Shown here piece by piece: positions 32,093-40,551 of a DNA stretch of 42,526 bases (position 1 is the first letter of the stretch; each line of letters begins with the position of its first letter). The notes under the pieces are model-generated. The model did no database searches. It was not told where the DNA came from and saw nothing but the letters and a program-made list of their open reading frames with translations. The position numbers and the translations under genes were made by a program. The DNA comes from JBPEWY01 sp052032225 (GTDB lineage Bacteria; Bacteroidota; Bacteroidia; Flavobacteriales; Flavobacteriaceae): NCBI GenBank assembly GCA_052032225.1, contig JBPEWY010000081.1, forward strand, positions 1-42,526, in the 5' to 3' direction.

Positions 32093-34657
32093 TTGAAAAA
32101 TATAGCAACAAAAATAGGTGTATTTATTGTAATACTCTTTTTAGGCGCCTGTAATGCCACAAAAAGAGTTCCAGATGAAGGATTACTGCTTAAAAAAAAC
32201 ACAATTTATGTTGATGGTAAAAAACTACTAAGCGAAGACATTCAGAGCTTAATTCATCAACAACCTAATAGTAATTTATTAGGATATCCGTTACGACTTC
32301 ATATTTATAATTTAGCAAAACCGGAGCCCGATTCTTTCTACATAAAAAAACTAAACAACAAACTTAAAGACACCTCGTTTGCACAAAAGCTATTTTCTAA
32401 AAAACAACTAATAGCCTTTACTAACGCAAAAATAGGGTTTAACAAATGGTTAATGGAAACCGGTGAAGCCCCGGTAATTATAGACACCTCTTTAACCAAT
32501 AAATCTGTAAATCGTTTAGAGGCCTATTACTACAGTAAGGGATATTTTAACAATAAGGCTAATTACACAATAAATAAACTTAAAAGAAAACAAAGAGCCA
32601 CAATAGATTATAATATTACGCTAAACAAACCCTATATTTTAGATTCTATCTCTAAAAATATTGCATCTGCAGATATAGATTCTATTTACCGGCAGCATAA
32701 AAAAAATTCGTATTTACAAAAAGGTAAGCAGTTTAATTTAGCCGATTTTCAGGCAGAACGTAACAGACTTACAGGTTTATTTAGAAATTCTGGAATCTAT
32801 AACTTTCAAGAGAGCTCTATAGATTTTGATGTTTTAATGGATACAATTCCTGAAAACAACGACAGAAAGCTTCCTATTACTGTAAATATTGCCAATGCCA
32901 CACAACGTGTTAATAATAACGTTCAAGAGCTTGAGTACAAAGTACACACCATAAATAATGTAAATTTATTTATAGATGCTACCTCTAATAATTATACAGA
33001 TTCATTAAAGTATAATAACTACACGCTTTACTTTAAAGAAAAATTGCGCTATAAGCCCAAAGCAATAACCAATGCCGTTTTTTTAAACAAAGACTCTATT
33101 TATAGAGATCTTAATTATTCTCAAACATTACGGCAACTTAGCAACTTGCAGGTGTTTAAATACCCAACTATACAGCGTAATGCAAACAAAGAAAATGCAA
33201 CGCTTAACATGGATGTTTTTTTAACCTCTAAACCAAAATTCTCTTTAGGGTTAAATACAGATGTTACACACTCTAACATTCAAGATTTTGGATTATCATT
33301 CAGTACATCATTAATAAGCAGAAACATTTTTAGAGGTGCAGAAACCTTAGAGCTTGGTGTAAGAGGGTCTTTAGGATCGTCTAGAGAAGCCAGAGGCGGA
33401 GACAGTCGGTTTTTTAATGTAAACGAAATAGGGGCCGATGTTAAACTTAACTTCCCAAGAATTTGGTTCCCGTTTAACACACAAAGTATTATTCCAAAAC
33501 AGATGTCTCCTAACACTAAAGCCTCTTTAGGTACCAGTATTCAAGAAAATATTGGGTTAGATAAACAGACCTTTAATAGTATTTTACAATATAATTGGTC
33601 GCCATCTAATTATGTGAAAAATATTTTAGAGTTGGTAAACGTACAGTTTGTAAGAAACGTAAACCCCAGTCGCTTTTTTGAAGTTTACCAAAACACCTAC
33701 GAAAGATTAGATGATGTTGCCGATGCAGTGCAAAACAACCCTGACCAAGCTGATTTATTTGTAGAAGATACTAACAACGCTTTAGACCCATTACGTTTAA
33801 GTATTCCGTTTGGTACAGATAATTTTATCAGTAGAGTACAAAACGGTGAAATTACGCTTCAATCAGACGATATTATAGAAGTTAATAGAGTTGAAGAAAG
33901 ACGAGAAAGGCTCACAGAAAACAACCTGATTTTTGCTTCAAATTTTAGCTATATAAAAAACAACAGACAAGGTTTTAACGACAACAGTTTTTCGCAATTT
34001 AGAGCTAAAGTAGAGTTTGCCGGGAATTTGTTATCTACCCTGTCCGGCATTATAAATTTTGATAAAGACGAAGATGGTAATAACCTTATTTTTGGAGTAC
34101 AATATTCTCAATATGCAAAAACTGAGTTTGATTATATAAAACACTGGCAAATTGCTCAAAAAAACACTTTAGCGCTAAGAGCTTTCTTCGGTATTGCCAT
34201 TCCGTATGGTAATTCTAACAGCATACCTTTTTCACGAAGTTATTTTGCAGGAGGTTCTAACGACAACAGAGCTTGGGAGGCTTACTCACTTGGTCCGGGA
34301 AGCACAGAGGCTGTAAACGATTTTAACGAAGCAAACCTAAAATTAGCCTTAAACGTAGAATACAGGTTTGATATTTTTGGTGATTTAAAAGGAGCTCTTT
34401 TTGCCGATGCAGGTAATATTTGGAATGTATTTGATAATGTAGATGATGAAAAAGCTACATTCTCCGGACTATCATCATTACAAGATATAGCACTCGGAAC
34501 AGGTCTTGGCTTACGTTACGATTTTGGTTTTTTTGTATTTAGGTTTGATACCGGCTTTAAAACCTACAATCCGGCAAGAGAACTAAATAAAAGATGGTTT
34601 AGAGAATATAATTTTGCTAATGCAGTATTTAATATCGGTATAAATTATCCGTTTTAA
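32093..34657 (+). CDS. tamL: TamL-like BamA/TamA-family outer-membrane lipoprotein, TTG start
   Basis: An 854-residue Omp85-family protein. TTG 32093 is the only workable start: an in-frame TGA lies at 32069-32071 and the next Met is far inside the protein. The N-terminus KNIATKIGVFIVILFLGAC is a lipoprotein signal (lipobox LGAC, Cys20), as in the TamL lipoproteins of Bacteroidota. POTRA-like segments (about 25-380, e.g. NRLEAYYYSKGYFNNKANYT) precede a 16-stranded barrel with FSRSYFAGGSNDNRAWEAYS (the surface-loop motif) and a C-terminal strand ending NIGINYPF. It probably inserts outer-membrane proteins or moves lipids with TamB. Confidence 0.9.
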   Translation: MKNIATKIGVFIVILFLGACNATKRVPDEGLLLKKNTIYVDGKKLLSEDIQSLIHQQPNSNLLGYPLRLHIYNLAKPEPDSFYIKKLNNKLKDTSFAQKLFSKKQLIAFTNAKIGFNKWLMETGEAPVIIDTSLTNKSVNRLEAYYYSKGYFNNKANYTINKLKRKQRATIDYNITLNKPYILDSISKNIASADIDSIYRQHKKNSYLQKGKQFNLADFQAERNRLTGLFRNSGIYNFQESSIDFDVLMDTIPENNDRKLPITVNIANATQRVNNNVQELEYKVHTINNVNLFIDATSNNYTDSLKYNNYTLYFKEKLRYKPKAITNAVFLNKDSIYRDLNYSQTLRQLSNLQVFKYPTIQRNANKENATLNMDVFLTSKPKFSLGLNTDVTHSNIQDFGLSFSTSLISRNIFRGAETLELGVRGSLGSSREARGGDSRFFNVNEIGADVKLNFPRIWFPFNTQSIIPKQMSPNTKASLGTSIQENIGLDKQTFNSILQYNWSPSNYVKNILELVNVQFVRNVNPSRFFEVYQNTYERLDDVADAVQNNPDQADLFVEDTNNALDPLRLSIPFGTDNFISRVQNGEITLQSDDIIEVNRVEERRERLTENNLIFASNFSYIKNNRQGFNDNSFSQFRAKVEFAGNLLSTLSGIINFDKDEDGNNLIFGVQYSQYAKTEFDYIKHWQIAQKNTLALRAFFGIAIPYGNSNSIPFSRSYFAGGSNDNRAWEAYSLGPGSTEAVNDFNEANLKLALNVEYRFDIFGDLKGALFADAGNIWNVFDNVDDEKATFSGLSSLQDIALGTGLGLRYDFGFFVFRFDTGFKTYNPARELNKRWFREYNFANAVFNIGINYPF

Positions 34658-34671
34658 GGTTGTATTTTTAT

Positions 34672-34679
34672 TACTTTTG
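34672..34679 (+). promoter_or_regulatory. -7 element of fbaA
   Basis: TACTTTTG, exact consensus, 15 bp after the tamL stop and 35 bp before the fbaA ATG. GTTTT at 34651-34655 is the only -33 candidate. Confidence 0.6.
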
Positions 34680-34714
34680 TAACCTAAATCTATAATTAGT
34701 AAAAACACAACTAA

Positions 34715-35782
34715 ATGAGTCATAATATAAAACCGGGAGTTGCAACCGGAGACCAAGTTCAAGAAATTTTTAAATACGCAAAGCAAAAAGGCTTTGCTTT
34801 ACCTGCCGTAAATGTAGTAGGCTCTAATAGCATGAATGCTGTATTAGAAACTGCTGCTGCATTAAACGCTCCGGTAATTATTCAGTTTTCTAACGGTGGT
34901 GCGCACTTTAATGCAGGCAAAGGACTAAGTAATGATGGGCAAAAAGCTGCTGTTGCAGGTGCTGTTGCCGGTGCAAAACACGTGCACGATTTAGCCGAAG
35001 CATACGGAGCTACCGTTATTTTACATACAGACCACTGTGCTAAAAAATTACTCCCTTGGATAGATGGAATGCTAGATGCTAACGAAACACACTTTAAACA
35101 AACAGGCAAACCGTTGTTTAGCTCTCATATGATTGATCTATCTGAAGAGCCTTTAGAAGAAAACATAGCAATCTGTAAAGAGTATTTGGCTAGAATGAGT
35201 AAGATGGATATGACGTTAGAGATAGAGCTTGGTATTACCGGTGGTGAAGAAGATGGTGTTGATAATACAGGCGTAGATGATTCTAAACTTTACACTCAAC
35301 CTGAAGAAGTAGCTTACGCCTATGAGGAGCTTATGAAAGTAAGTCATCGTTTTACCATTGCTGCAGCATTTGGTAATGTTCATGGGGTTTACAAGCCGGG
35401 TAATGTTAAGTTAACTCCTAAAATCTTAAAAAACTCACAAGAATACGTTTCAAAAAAGTTTAACGTTCCTCACAATACCATAGATTTTGTTTTTCATGGT
35501 GGTTCTGGTTCATCATTAGAAGAAATCAGAGAAGCCATAAGTTACGGTGTAATTAAAATGAATATAGACACCGATTTACAATATGCTTTTATGGAAGGTG
35601 TTAGAAATTACATGAAAACCAACGAAGCATATTTACAATCACAAATTGGTAATCCTGAAGGAGACGATAAACCTAATAAAAAATATTACGACCCAAGAGT
35701 TTGGCTTCGTGAAGGAGAAAAAACATTTGTTGCCAGACTTAAAAAGGCTTTCGAAGACTTAAACAACGTTAATACGTTATAA
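34715..35782 (+). CDS. fbaA: Class II fructose-bisphosphate aldolase
   Basis: A 355-residue zinc-dependent aldolase that splits fructose-1,6-bisphosphate in glycolysis or forms it in gluconeogenesis. Zinc and substrate residues are visible: VILHTDHCAKKLLPW (D and H), ELGITGGEEDGVDN (active Glu region), AFGNVHGVYKPGNVKL and FVFHGGSGSSLEEI. Length and the EEDGVDN loop fit the class IIA enzyme. It is followed after 25 bp by accD, with no terminator between. Confidence 0.97.
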   Translation: MSHNIKPGVATGDQVQEIFKYAKQKGFALPAVNVVGSNSMNAVLETAAALNAPVIIQFSNGGAHFNAGKGLSNDGQKAAVAGAVAGAKHVHDLAEAYGATVILHTDHCAKKLLPWIDGMLDANETHFKQTGKPLFSSHMIDLSEEPLEENIAICKEYLARMSKMDMTLEIELGITGGEEDGVDNTGVDDSKLYTQPEEVAYAYEELMKVSHRFTIAAAFGNVHGVYKPGNVKLTPKILKNSQEYVSKKFNVPHNTIDFVFHGGSGSSLEEIREAISYGVIKMNIDTDLQYAFMEGVRNYMKTNEAYLQSQIGNPEGDDKPNKKYYDPRVWLREGEKTFVARLKKAFEDLNNVNTL

Positions 35783-35807
35783 TTAAAGTAACACAAATTG
35801 TAATACA

Positions 35808-36665
35808 ATGGCTTGGTTTAAAAGAAAAGAAAAAGGAATTCAAACGGCTACAAAAGAGAAGAAAGACACTCCAAAAGGGCTTTGGTATAAATCGCCTACC
35901 GGGAAAATTGTTGAAGCCGAAGAATTAGCCAAAAACTTTTACGTAAGTCCGGAAGATGACTACCACGTAAGAATTGGAAGCAAAGAATATTTTGAAATAA
36001 TTTTTGATGATAATAAGTTTAAAGAATTAGACAAAAACTTAACCTCTAAAGATCCTCTTAACTTTGTAGATACAAAAAAGTATACCGATAGATTAAAAGA
36101 GGCTCAAGAGAAAACAAAACTCAAGGATGCTGTTAGAACAGCCGTTGGAAAATCTAAAGGCGAAGATTTAGTAGTTGCTTGTATGGATTTTGCTTTTATT
36201 GGGGGCTCTATGGGAAGTGTTGTAGGAGAAAAAATAGCCCGTGCTATTGATTATGCCCTTGCAAACAAGATTCCTTTCTTAATGATTTCTAAATCTGGTG
36301 GAGCCAGAATGCAAGAAGCCGCTTTATCGCTTATGCAATTAGCCAAAACCTCATCTAAATTAGCTAAGCTGGCAGAAGCTAAAATACCTTACATTTCTTT
36401 ATGTACAGATCCAACAACCGGTGGTACAACTGCATCATATGCAATGCTTGGTGATATTAATATTAGTGAGCCTGGTGCACTTATAGGGTTTGCCGGACCG
36501 AGAGTTGTAAAAGATACTGTAGGGAAAGACCTTCCTGAAGGTTTCCAAACAGCAGAATTTGTTTTAGAACACGGATTTTTAGACTTTATTGTTCACAGAA
36601 GTCAACTAAAAGATAAAGTAAATCTTTATTTAGATTTAATATTAAACAGGCCTGTTAGAGCATAA
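35808..36665 (+). CDS. accD: Acetyl-CoA carboxylase carboxyltransferase beta subunit, zinc-ribbon cysteines lost
   Basis: A 285-residue AccD that with AccA transfers CO2 from biotin to acetyl-CoA, the first step of fatty-acid synthesis. The catalytic core has IGGSMGSVVGEKIARAIDYA, SGGARMQEAALSLMQLAKTS and TDPTTGGTTASYAMLGDINI followed by SEPGALIGFAGPRVV. The N-terminal zinc-ribbon region aligns as GLWYKSPTGKIVEAEELAKN then FYVSPEDDYHVRI, but all four cysteines of the usual CxxC...CxxC are replaced (S, T/G, S, D). No accA is in the window. A strong bidirectional terminator follows. Confidence 0.95.
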   Translation: MAWFKRKEKGIQTATKEKKDTPKGLWYKSPTGKIVEAEELAKNFYVSPEDDYHVRIGSKEYFEIIFDDNKFKELDKNLTSKDPLNFVDTKKYTDRLKEAQEKTKLKDAVRTAVGKSKGEDLVVACMDFAFIGGSMGSVVGEKIARAIDYALANKIPFLMISKSGGARMQEAALSLMQLAKTSSKLAKLAEAKIPYISLCTDPTTGGTTASYAMLGDINISEPGALIGFAGPRVVKDTVGKDLPEGFQTAEFVLEHGFLDFIVHRSQLKDKVNLYLDLILNRPVRA

Positions 36666-36695
36666 AAAAAGGCTTGCCAATGGCAAGCCTTTTTT
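36664..36695. terminator. Bidirectional hairpin terminator after accD
   Basis: GGCTTGCC (36671-36678) and GGCAAGCC (36682-36689) pair around AAT, with seven A residues before and six T residues after; it serves the convergent accD and lipoprotein genes. Confidence 0.92.
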
Positions 36696-36709
36696 AATAT
36701 CATCATTGC

Positions 36710-37576
36710 TTATCTAAGAAACCTTCTTAAAAAAACTTCTTTTGTTGTTCCGTCAGGATATGTTAAAATTCCTTTTGCATCACAACTTCCATCACCAAAG
36801 TCTAAACTTGCAGTAACATCATTTCTAGATATTTCTAAAACACCACTTACAATAAATCTACAAGCCAATTCTCTACGTAATGGTTCTACAATTGTTTTAG
36901 TAAACACATTCCCTTGTTTTCCGGTAAATGTTCCTTGCCCAGTTATTAAGAAAACATTGTCTCCCCAATAACCGCTTCCGTAACCTTCTATCCATTCACG
37001 TGTACGGTTACCAACAAAACTTGCCGTGCTTCCGTCAGGCCAAGTTGCGCTAAACTCACTTGAAGCATCAGATTGCGGATTACCATTCTCGTTAGCTCTC
37101 ATTCTAACAATAGATGCGCCGCCCTCTACAGCAACACCATTAAATGTAAAATTCTCTAAAGACAGGCTAATGGTTTTAGTAGCCATTTCCATGTCTTTAT
37201 TATAACTCAAATAAATAATACCGCTTAAAACGTTACCATTTGGGAGCTCGCATCCGTCACCAAAATCAATTGTTTTTTCTTTGCTTGTACTTGTTACTAC
37301 CGTAGTAATTGTAACACAGTCCGGTAAAAAGTCAGATCTGTATTCTCCTTTACCACTTGCAGAGAGTTCATCGGCAGCATAAACTTCTTCTCCAATAGCC
37401 ACAACATCTTCAGAGATAAGTTCTGCTTCATCGCTTAATGTTAATTCTGCCACATCTATGGCTTCATCATTTAATGTTATATCATCTTGTGCATTATCTT
37501 TACTACAAGACACAATTAATAACATTACTGTTGCTATTGTAGCAACCAAATACTGCTTTTTGAGATTTGTTTTCAT
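36710..37576 (-). CDS. Conserved hypothetical lipoprotein with two DFGDG modules
   Basis: A 288-residue lipoprotein (signal MKTNLKKQYLVATIATVMLL followed by IVSC, Cys24). After an acidic linker (about 28-75) the mature part is beta-rich. It holds two similar modules: CVTITTVV...KTIDFGDGCELPNGNVLSG near residues 87-118 and CRFIVSGVLEISRNDVTASL then DFGDGSCDAKGILTYPDG near 237-275; each pairs a Cys-led strand with DFGDG-Cys and a polar turn. I do not recognise a named family, though such lipoproteins are frequent in flavobacteria. It faces accD across a terminator and is transcribed away from rpsO. Role unknown. Confidence 0.8.
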   Translation of the reverse strand: MKTNLKKQYLVATIATVMLLIVSCSKDNAQDDITLNDEAIDVAELTLSDEAELISEDVVAIGEEVYAADELSASGKGEYRSDFLPDCVTITTVVTSTSKEKTIDFGDGCELPNGNVLSGIIYLSYNKDMEMATKTISLSLENFTFNGVAVEGGASIVRMRANENGNPQSDASSEFSATWPDGSTASFVGNRTREWIEGYGSGYWGDNVFLITGQGTFTGKQGNVFTKTIVEPLRRELACRFIVSGVLEISRNDVTASLDFGDGSCDAKGILTYPDGTTKEVFLRRFLR

Positions 37577-37663
37577 AATTAATATATTTTTAACAGTTAA
37601 CGTTTATAAGACTGAGTTATTGATAAAAGGTTTAATCAAAAACAAAAAAAAGTTTACAATAGC

Positions 37664-37691
37664 TTGATTTTAAATAATATTTTTATCTTTG
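37664..37691 (+). promoter_or_regulatory. rpsO promoter
   Basis: TATCTTTG at 37684-37691 is an exact -7 match; TTG at 37664-37666 with a 17-bp spacer can serve as -33. Transcription would begin near 37697. Confidence 0.65.
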
Positions 37692-37697
37692 CGGCTT

Positions 37698-37738
37698 GAT
37701 AGATGGTCTATCAAATACATAAAAATTATTTAAATAAT
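37698..37738 (+). promoter_or_regulatory. rpsO leader with two hairpins, candidate S15 autoregulatory site
   Basis: The predicted leader holds GATAGA (37698-37703), loop TGG, TCTATC (37707-37712), and a perfect 14-bp palindrome ATTATTTAAATAAT (37725-37738) ending 6 bp before the rpsO ATG. S15 represses its own mRNA through leader structure in several bacteria, with different RNA folds in each lineage, so this is a candidate only. Confidence 0.4.
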
Positions 37739-37744
37739 ATTGGC

Positions 37745-38014
37745 ATGTATTTAACTAAAGAAGTAAAAGCAGAAATTTTTAAAAAGTACGGTAAGTCTGA
37801 AAAAGACACCGGATCGCCTGAAGGGCAAATTGCGTTATTTACGCACAGAATTAATCACTTAACTCAGCACTTAAGAAGAAACAAAAAAGATTTCAACACA
37901 GAGCGCTCGTTAGTGAAACTGGTAGGTAAAAGAAGAAGCCTACTTGACTATTTAATGAAGAAGGATATTGAAAGATATCGTGCAATTATTAAAGAACTTA
38001 ATATTAGAAAGTAA
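37745..38014 (+). CDS. rpsO: 30S ribosomal protein S15
   Basis: An 89-residue S15, the usual length when started at ATG 37745 (MYLTKEVKAEIFKKYGKSEK); a longer frame from 37703 would start inside the leader hairpin. Motifs: DTGSPEGQIALFTHRINHLT, HLRRNKKDFNTERSLVKLVG and KRRSLLDYLMKKD, all conserved for 16S rRNA binding. A short hairpin terminator follows, then pnp, the widely conserved rpsO-pnp order. Confidence 0.97.
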   Translation: MYLTKEVKAEIFKKYGKSEKDTGSPEGQIALFTHRINHLTQHLRRNKKDFNTERSLVKLVGKRRSLLDYLMKKDIERYRAIIKELNIRK

Positions 38015-38015
38015 C

Positions 38016-38041
38016 AAAAAGAGGCTTCGTGCCTCTTTTTT
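38016..38041 (+). terminator. Hairpin terminator after rpsO
   Basis: AAAAAGAGGC (38016-38025) and GCCTCTTTTT (38031-38040) around TTCGT, followed by more T. The GC core is only five bases, so some read-through into pnp is plausible. Confidence 0.8.
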
Positions 38042-38201
38042 TGTTTATAATTAATTATTAAATTACCAGTCGTAAAAACGTTCTTCACACATTAAAAGCT
38101 TTACACTGAAGTTTTTCATTGGGTTACACAACTACGCAACAACAACACAACACCCTTTGTTTAACTGTACCTGTAAAAAAGCAGGTTAATTAAAATTTTA
38201 T
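38042..38201 (+). other. pnp leader region
   Basis: This 160-bp stretch holds no gene. A short hairpin ACCTG (38169-38173) with CAGGT (38182-38186) around an A-rich loop lies 16 bp before the pnp ATG. No exact TAnnTTTG box is present; CACCCTTTG near 38150 is a partial match. In other bacteria the pnp leader is cut and controlled by PNPase itself. Confidence 0.35.
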
Positions 38202-40406
38202 ATGATTCCCGAAGTAAAACGAGAAATTATTGATTTAGGGGATGGTAGAACCATCTCTCTTGAAACCGGAAAATTAGCAAAACAAGCAGACGGATCTGTT
38301 GTTGTTAGAATGGGCGATGCAATGCTCTTAGCAACAGTAGTTTCTGCCAGAACAGCAAATCCCGGTATAGATTTTTTACCCTTAACGGTAGATTATCGCG
38401 AAAAATTTGCAGCAGCCGGAAGATTTCCGGGCGGTTTCTTTAAAAGAGAAGCCAGACCAAGCGACCAAGAAGTTTTAACCATGCGTCTTGTAGACCGTGT
38501 ATTAAGACCTCTTTTCCCAAAAGATTATCATGCCGAAACTCAGGTAATGATACAACTAATGTCTCATGACGATAACGTTATGCCTGACGCATTAGCTGGG
38601 TTGGCAGCATCTGCCGCAATTCAACTATCAGATATTCCTTTTGAGTGCCCTATCTCTGAAGCTCGTGTGGCAAGAGTAGATGGTGAGTTTATAATAAACC
38701 CCAGCCCGGCTCAATTAAAAGAAGCAGATATTGATATAATTGTTGGCGCTTCAGAAGATTCTGTTACCATGGTAGAAGGAGAAATGAAGGAGGTTTCAGA
38801 AAAAGAAATGGCCGATGCTATTAAATTTGCACACGAAGCAATTAAATTACAATGCCAAGCTCAACGTCGTTTAGCAGAAGCTGTTGGTAAAAAAGAAACC
38901 AGAGAGTACGAGCCTGAAAACGAAGATGCAGATTTAGAGAAAAAAATATTTGAAGCGGCTTACCAAAAATGTTATGATATTGCTAAACAGGCTTTATCTA
39001 AACAAGAAAGAGGCGAAAAATTTGCTGAAGTTAAAGAAGAAGTAGAAGCACTTTTTACTGAAGAAGAGTTAGAAGAAAAAGCCGAATTAATTTCTAAATA
39101 TTTTTCTAAAGCTCAGAAAGAAGCTGTTAGAAACTTAGTGCTTAACGAAAACATTCGTTTAGATGGTAGAAAACCTACCGATATCAGACCAATTTGGTGT
39201 GAGGTAGATTATCTTCCTTCTACACATGGCTCTGCAATATTTACAAGAGGAGAAACCCAAGCGCTTGCCACTGTTACCTTAGGAACATCTAGAGAAGCCA
39301 ATGTAATTGATTTACCTACTGAGCAAGGTGAAGAAAAGTTTTATTTACACTACAACTTCCCACCATTCTCTACCGGAGAAGCTCGCCCAATTAGAGGAAC
39401 ATCAAGAAGAGAGATTGGTCATGGTAACTTAGCACAACGCGCCTTAAAAGGAATGATTCCTGAAGATTGCCCTTATACCGTTCGTGTTGTATCAGAAGTA
39501 TTAGAATCTAACGGTTCTTCATCTATGGCAACGGTTTGTGCCGGTACAATGGCATTAATGGATGCAGGTGTACAATTACAAAAACCTGTATCTGGTATTG
39601 CTATGGGATTAATTACAGATGGTGAGAAATTTGCAGTACTATCTGATATTTTAGGCGACGAAGACCATTTGGGCGATATGGACTTTAAAGTAACCGGTAC
39701 GGCAGACGGTATTACAGCGTGCCAAATGGATATTAAAATTAAAGGTCTATCGTACGAAATCCTTATCCAAGCTTTAGAACAAGCAAGAGAAGGAAGGTTA
39801 CACATTTTAAGTAAACTAACCGAAACTATAGAGAAGCCAAGACCAAATGTTAAAGCTCATGCTCCAAAAATAATTACTACTGTAATACCAGGTGAGTATA
39901 TTGGAGTTTTAATTGGTCCGGGAGGTAAAACTATTCAAGAGTTACAAAAAGCAACAAATACCACTATTGTAATTGAAGAAGTTGATGAAAAAGGTGTGGT
40001 AGAAATTCTTGGAACTGATCAAGACGGAATTAATAGAGTGCTCGATAAAATAGCAGCTATTACTTTTACACCTCAAGCCGGAGAAATTTACGAAGTAAAA
40101 GTAGTTAAGTTATTAGATTTTGGTGCTGTTGTAGAGTATACCCAAGCACCCGGTAATGAAACCTTACTTCATATCTCTGAACTTGCTTGGGAACGCACAA
40201 ACAATGTTACCGACGTGGTTAATTTAGGAGATGTCTTTGAAGTTAAATACTTTGGGTTTGATCCTAAAACTAAGCGCGAGAAGGTTTCAAGAAAGGCTCT
40301 TTTACCAAAACCCGAAGGTTATAAAGAAAGACCAAGAAACCCAAATAACAGAGGTAATAATAGGCCTGGCGGAGACAGAAAGCCAAGACCAAACAGAAAC
40401 AATTAA
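38202..40406 (+). CDS. pnp: Polyribonucleotide nucleotidyltransferase (PNPase)
   Basis: A 734-residue phosphorolytic 3' to 5' exoribonuclease of the RNA-decay machinery. Domain order: RNase PH 1 (residues about 15-145, GRFPGGFFKREARPSDQEVL), alpha-helical linker, RNase PH 2 (about 325-545, FSTGEARPIRGTSRREIGHG and SGIAMGLI), KH domain (about 555-610, VIPGEYIGVLIGPGGKTIQE) and S1 domain (about 625-695, YEVKVVKLLDFGAVVEY). The tail (KERPRNPNNRGNNRPGGDRK and on) is Arg/Asn-rich and probably binds RNA or partners. Confidence 0.97.
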   Translation: MIPEVKREIIDLGDGRTISLETGKLAKQADGSVVVRMGDAMLLATVVSARTANPGIDFLPLTVDYREKFAAAGRFPGGFFKREARPSDQEVLTMRLVDRVLRPLFPKDYHAETQVMIQLMSHDDNVMPDALAGLAASAAIQLSDIPFECPISEARVARVDGEFIINPSPAQLKEADIDIIVGASEDSVTMVEGEMKEVSEKEMADAIKFAHEAIKLQCQAQRRLAEAVGKKETREYEPENEDADLEKKIFEAAYQKCYDIAKQALSKQERGEKFAEVKEEVEALFTEEELEEKAELISKYFSKAQKEAVRNLVLNENIRLDGRKPTDIRPIWCEVDYLPSTHGSAIFTRGETQALATVTLGTSREANVIDLPTEQGEEKFYLHYNFPPFSTGEARPIRGTSRREIGHGNLAQRALKGMIPEDCPYTVRVVSEVLESNGSSSMATVCAGTMALMDAGVQLQKPVSGIAMGLITDGEKFAVLSDILGDEDHLGDMDFKVTGTADGITACQMDIKIKGLSYEILIQALEQAREGRLHILSKLTETIEKPRPNVKAHAPKIITTVIPGEYIGVLIGPGGKTIQELQKATNTTIVIEEVDEKGVVEILGTDQDGINRVLDKIAAITFTPQAGEIYEVKVVKLLDFGAVVEYTQAPGNETLLHISELAWERTNNVTDVVNLGDVFEVKYFGFDPKTKREKVSRKALLPKPEGYKERPRNPNNRGNNRPGGDRKPRPNRNN

Positions 40407-40420
40407 TTATTACTACATAA

Positions 40421-40448
40421 AACGCCTTCAAGTTGAAGGCGTTTTTTA
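40421..40448 (+). terminator. Hairpin terminator after pnp
   Basis: AACGCCTTC (40421-40429) and GAAGGCGTT (40435-40443) pair fully around AAGTT, followed by TTTT; it begins 15 bp after the pnp stop. Confidence 0.92.
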
Positions 40449-40537
40449 ATACAAACAATTTTTTTATACTTTTTTGTAACATAAACTCCAATTTGTACGT
40501 ATAACCATATGCGAGCAACAAACAATCACTAAAATTT

Positions 40538-40542
40538 AGGAG
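40538..40542 (+). promoter_or_regulatory. Shine-Dalgarno sequence of rpoD
   Basis: AGGAG lies 9 bp before the rpoD ATG at 40552. Clear Shine-Dalgarno sites are absent before almost every other gene here, as is usual in Bacteroidota, so this one stands out. Confidence 0.5.
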
Positions 40543-40551
40543 TTTATATAG

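Noticed and set aside
37703..37744. N-terminal extension of rpsO
   Set aside because: S15 is normally 89 residues; the extra 14 codons overlap a leader hairpin and follow directly after the -7 box.
38169..38186. Riboswitch in the pnp leader
   Set aside because: Only a single 5-bp stem is present; no known aptamer pattern is visible.
39473..39805. Minus-strand frame of 110 residues inside pnp
   Set aside because: Antisense to the conserved second RNase PH domain, no recognisable features.
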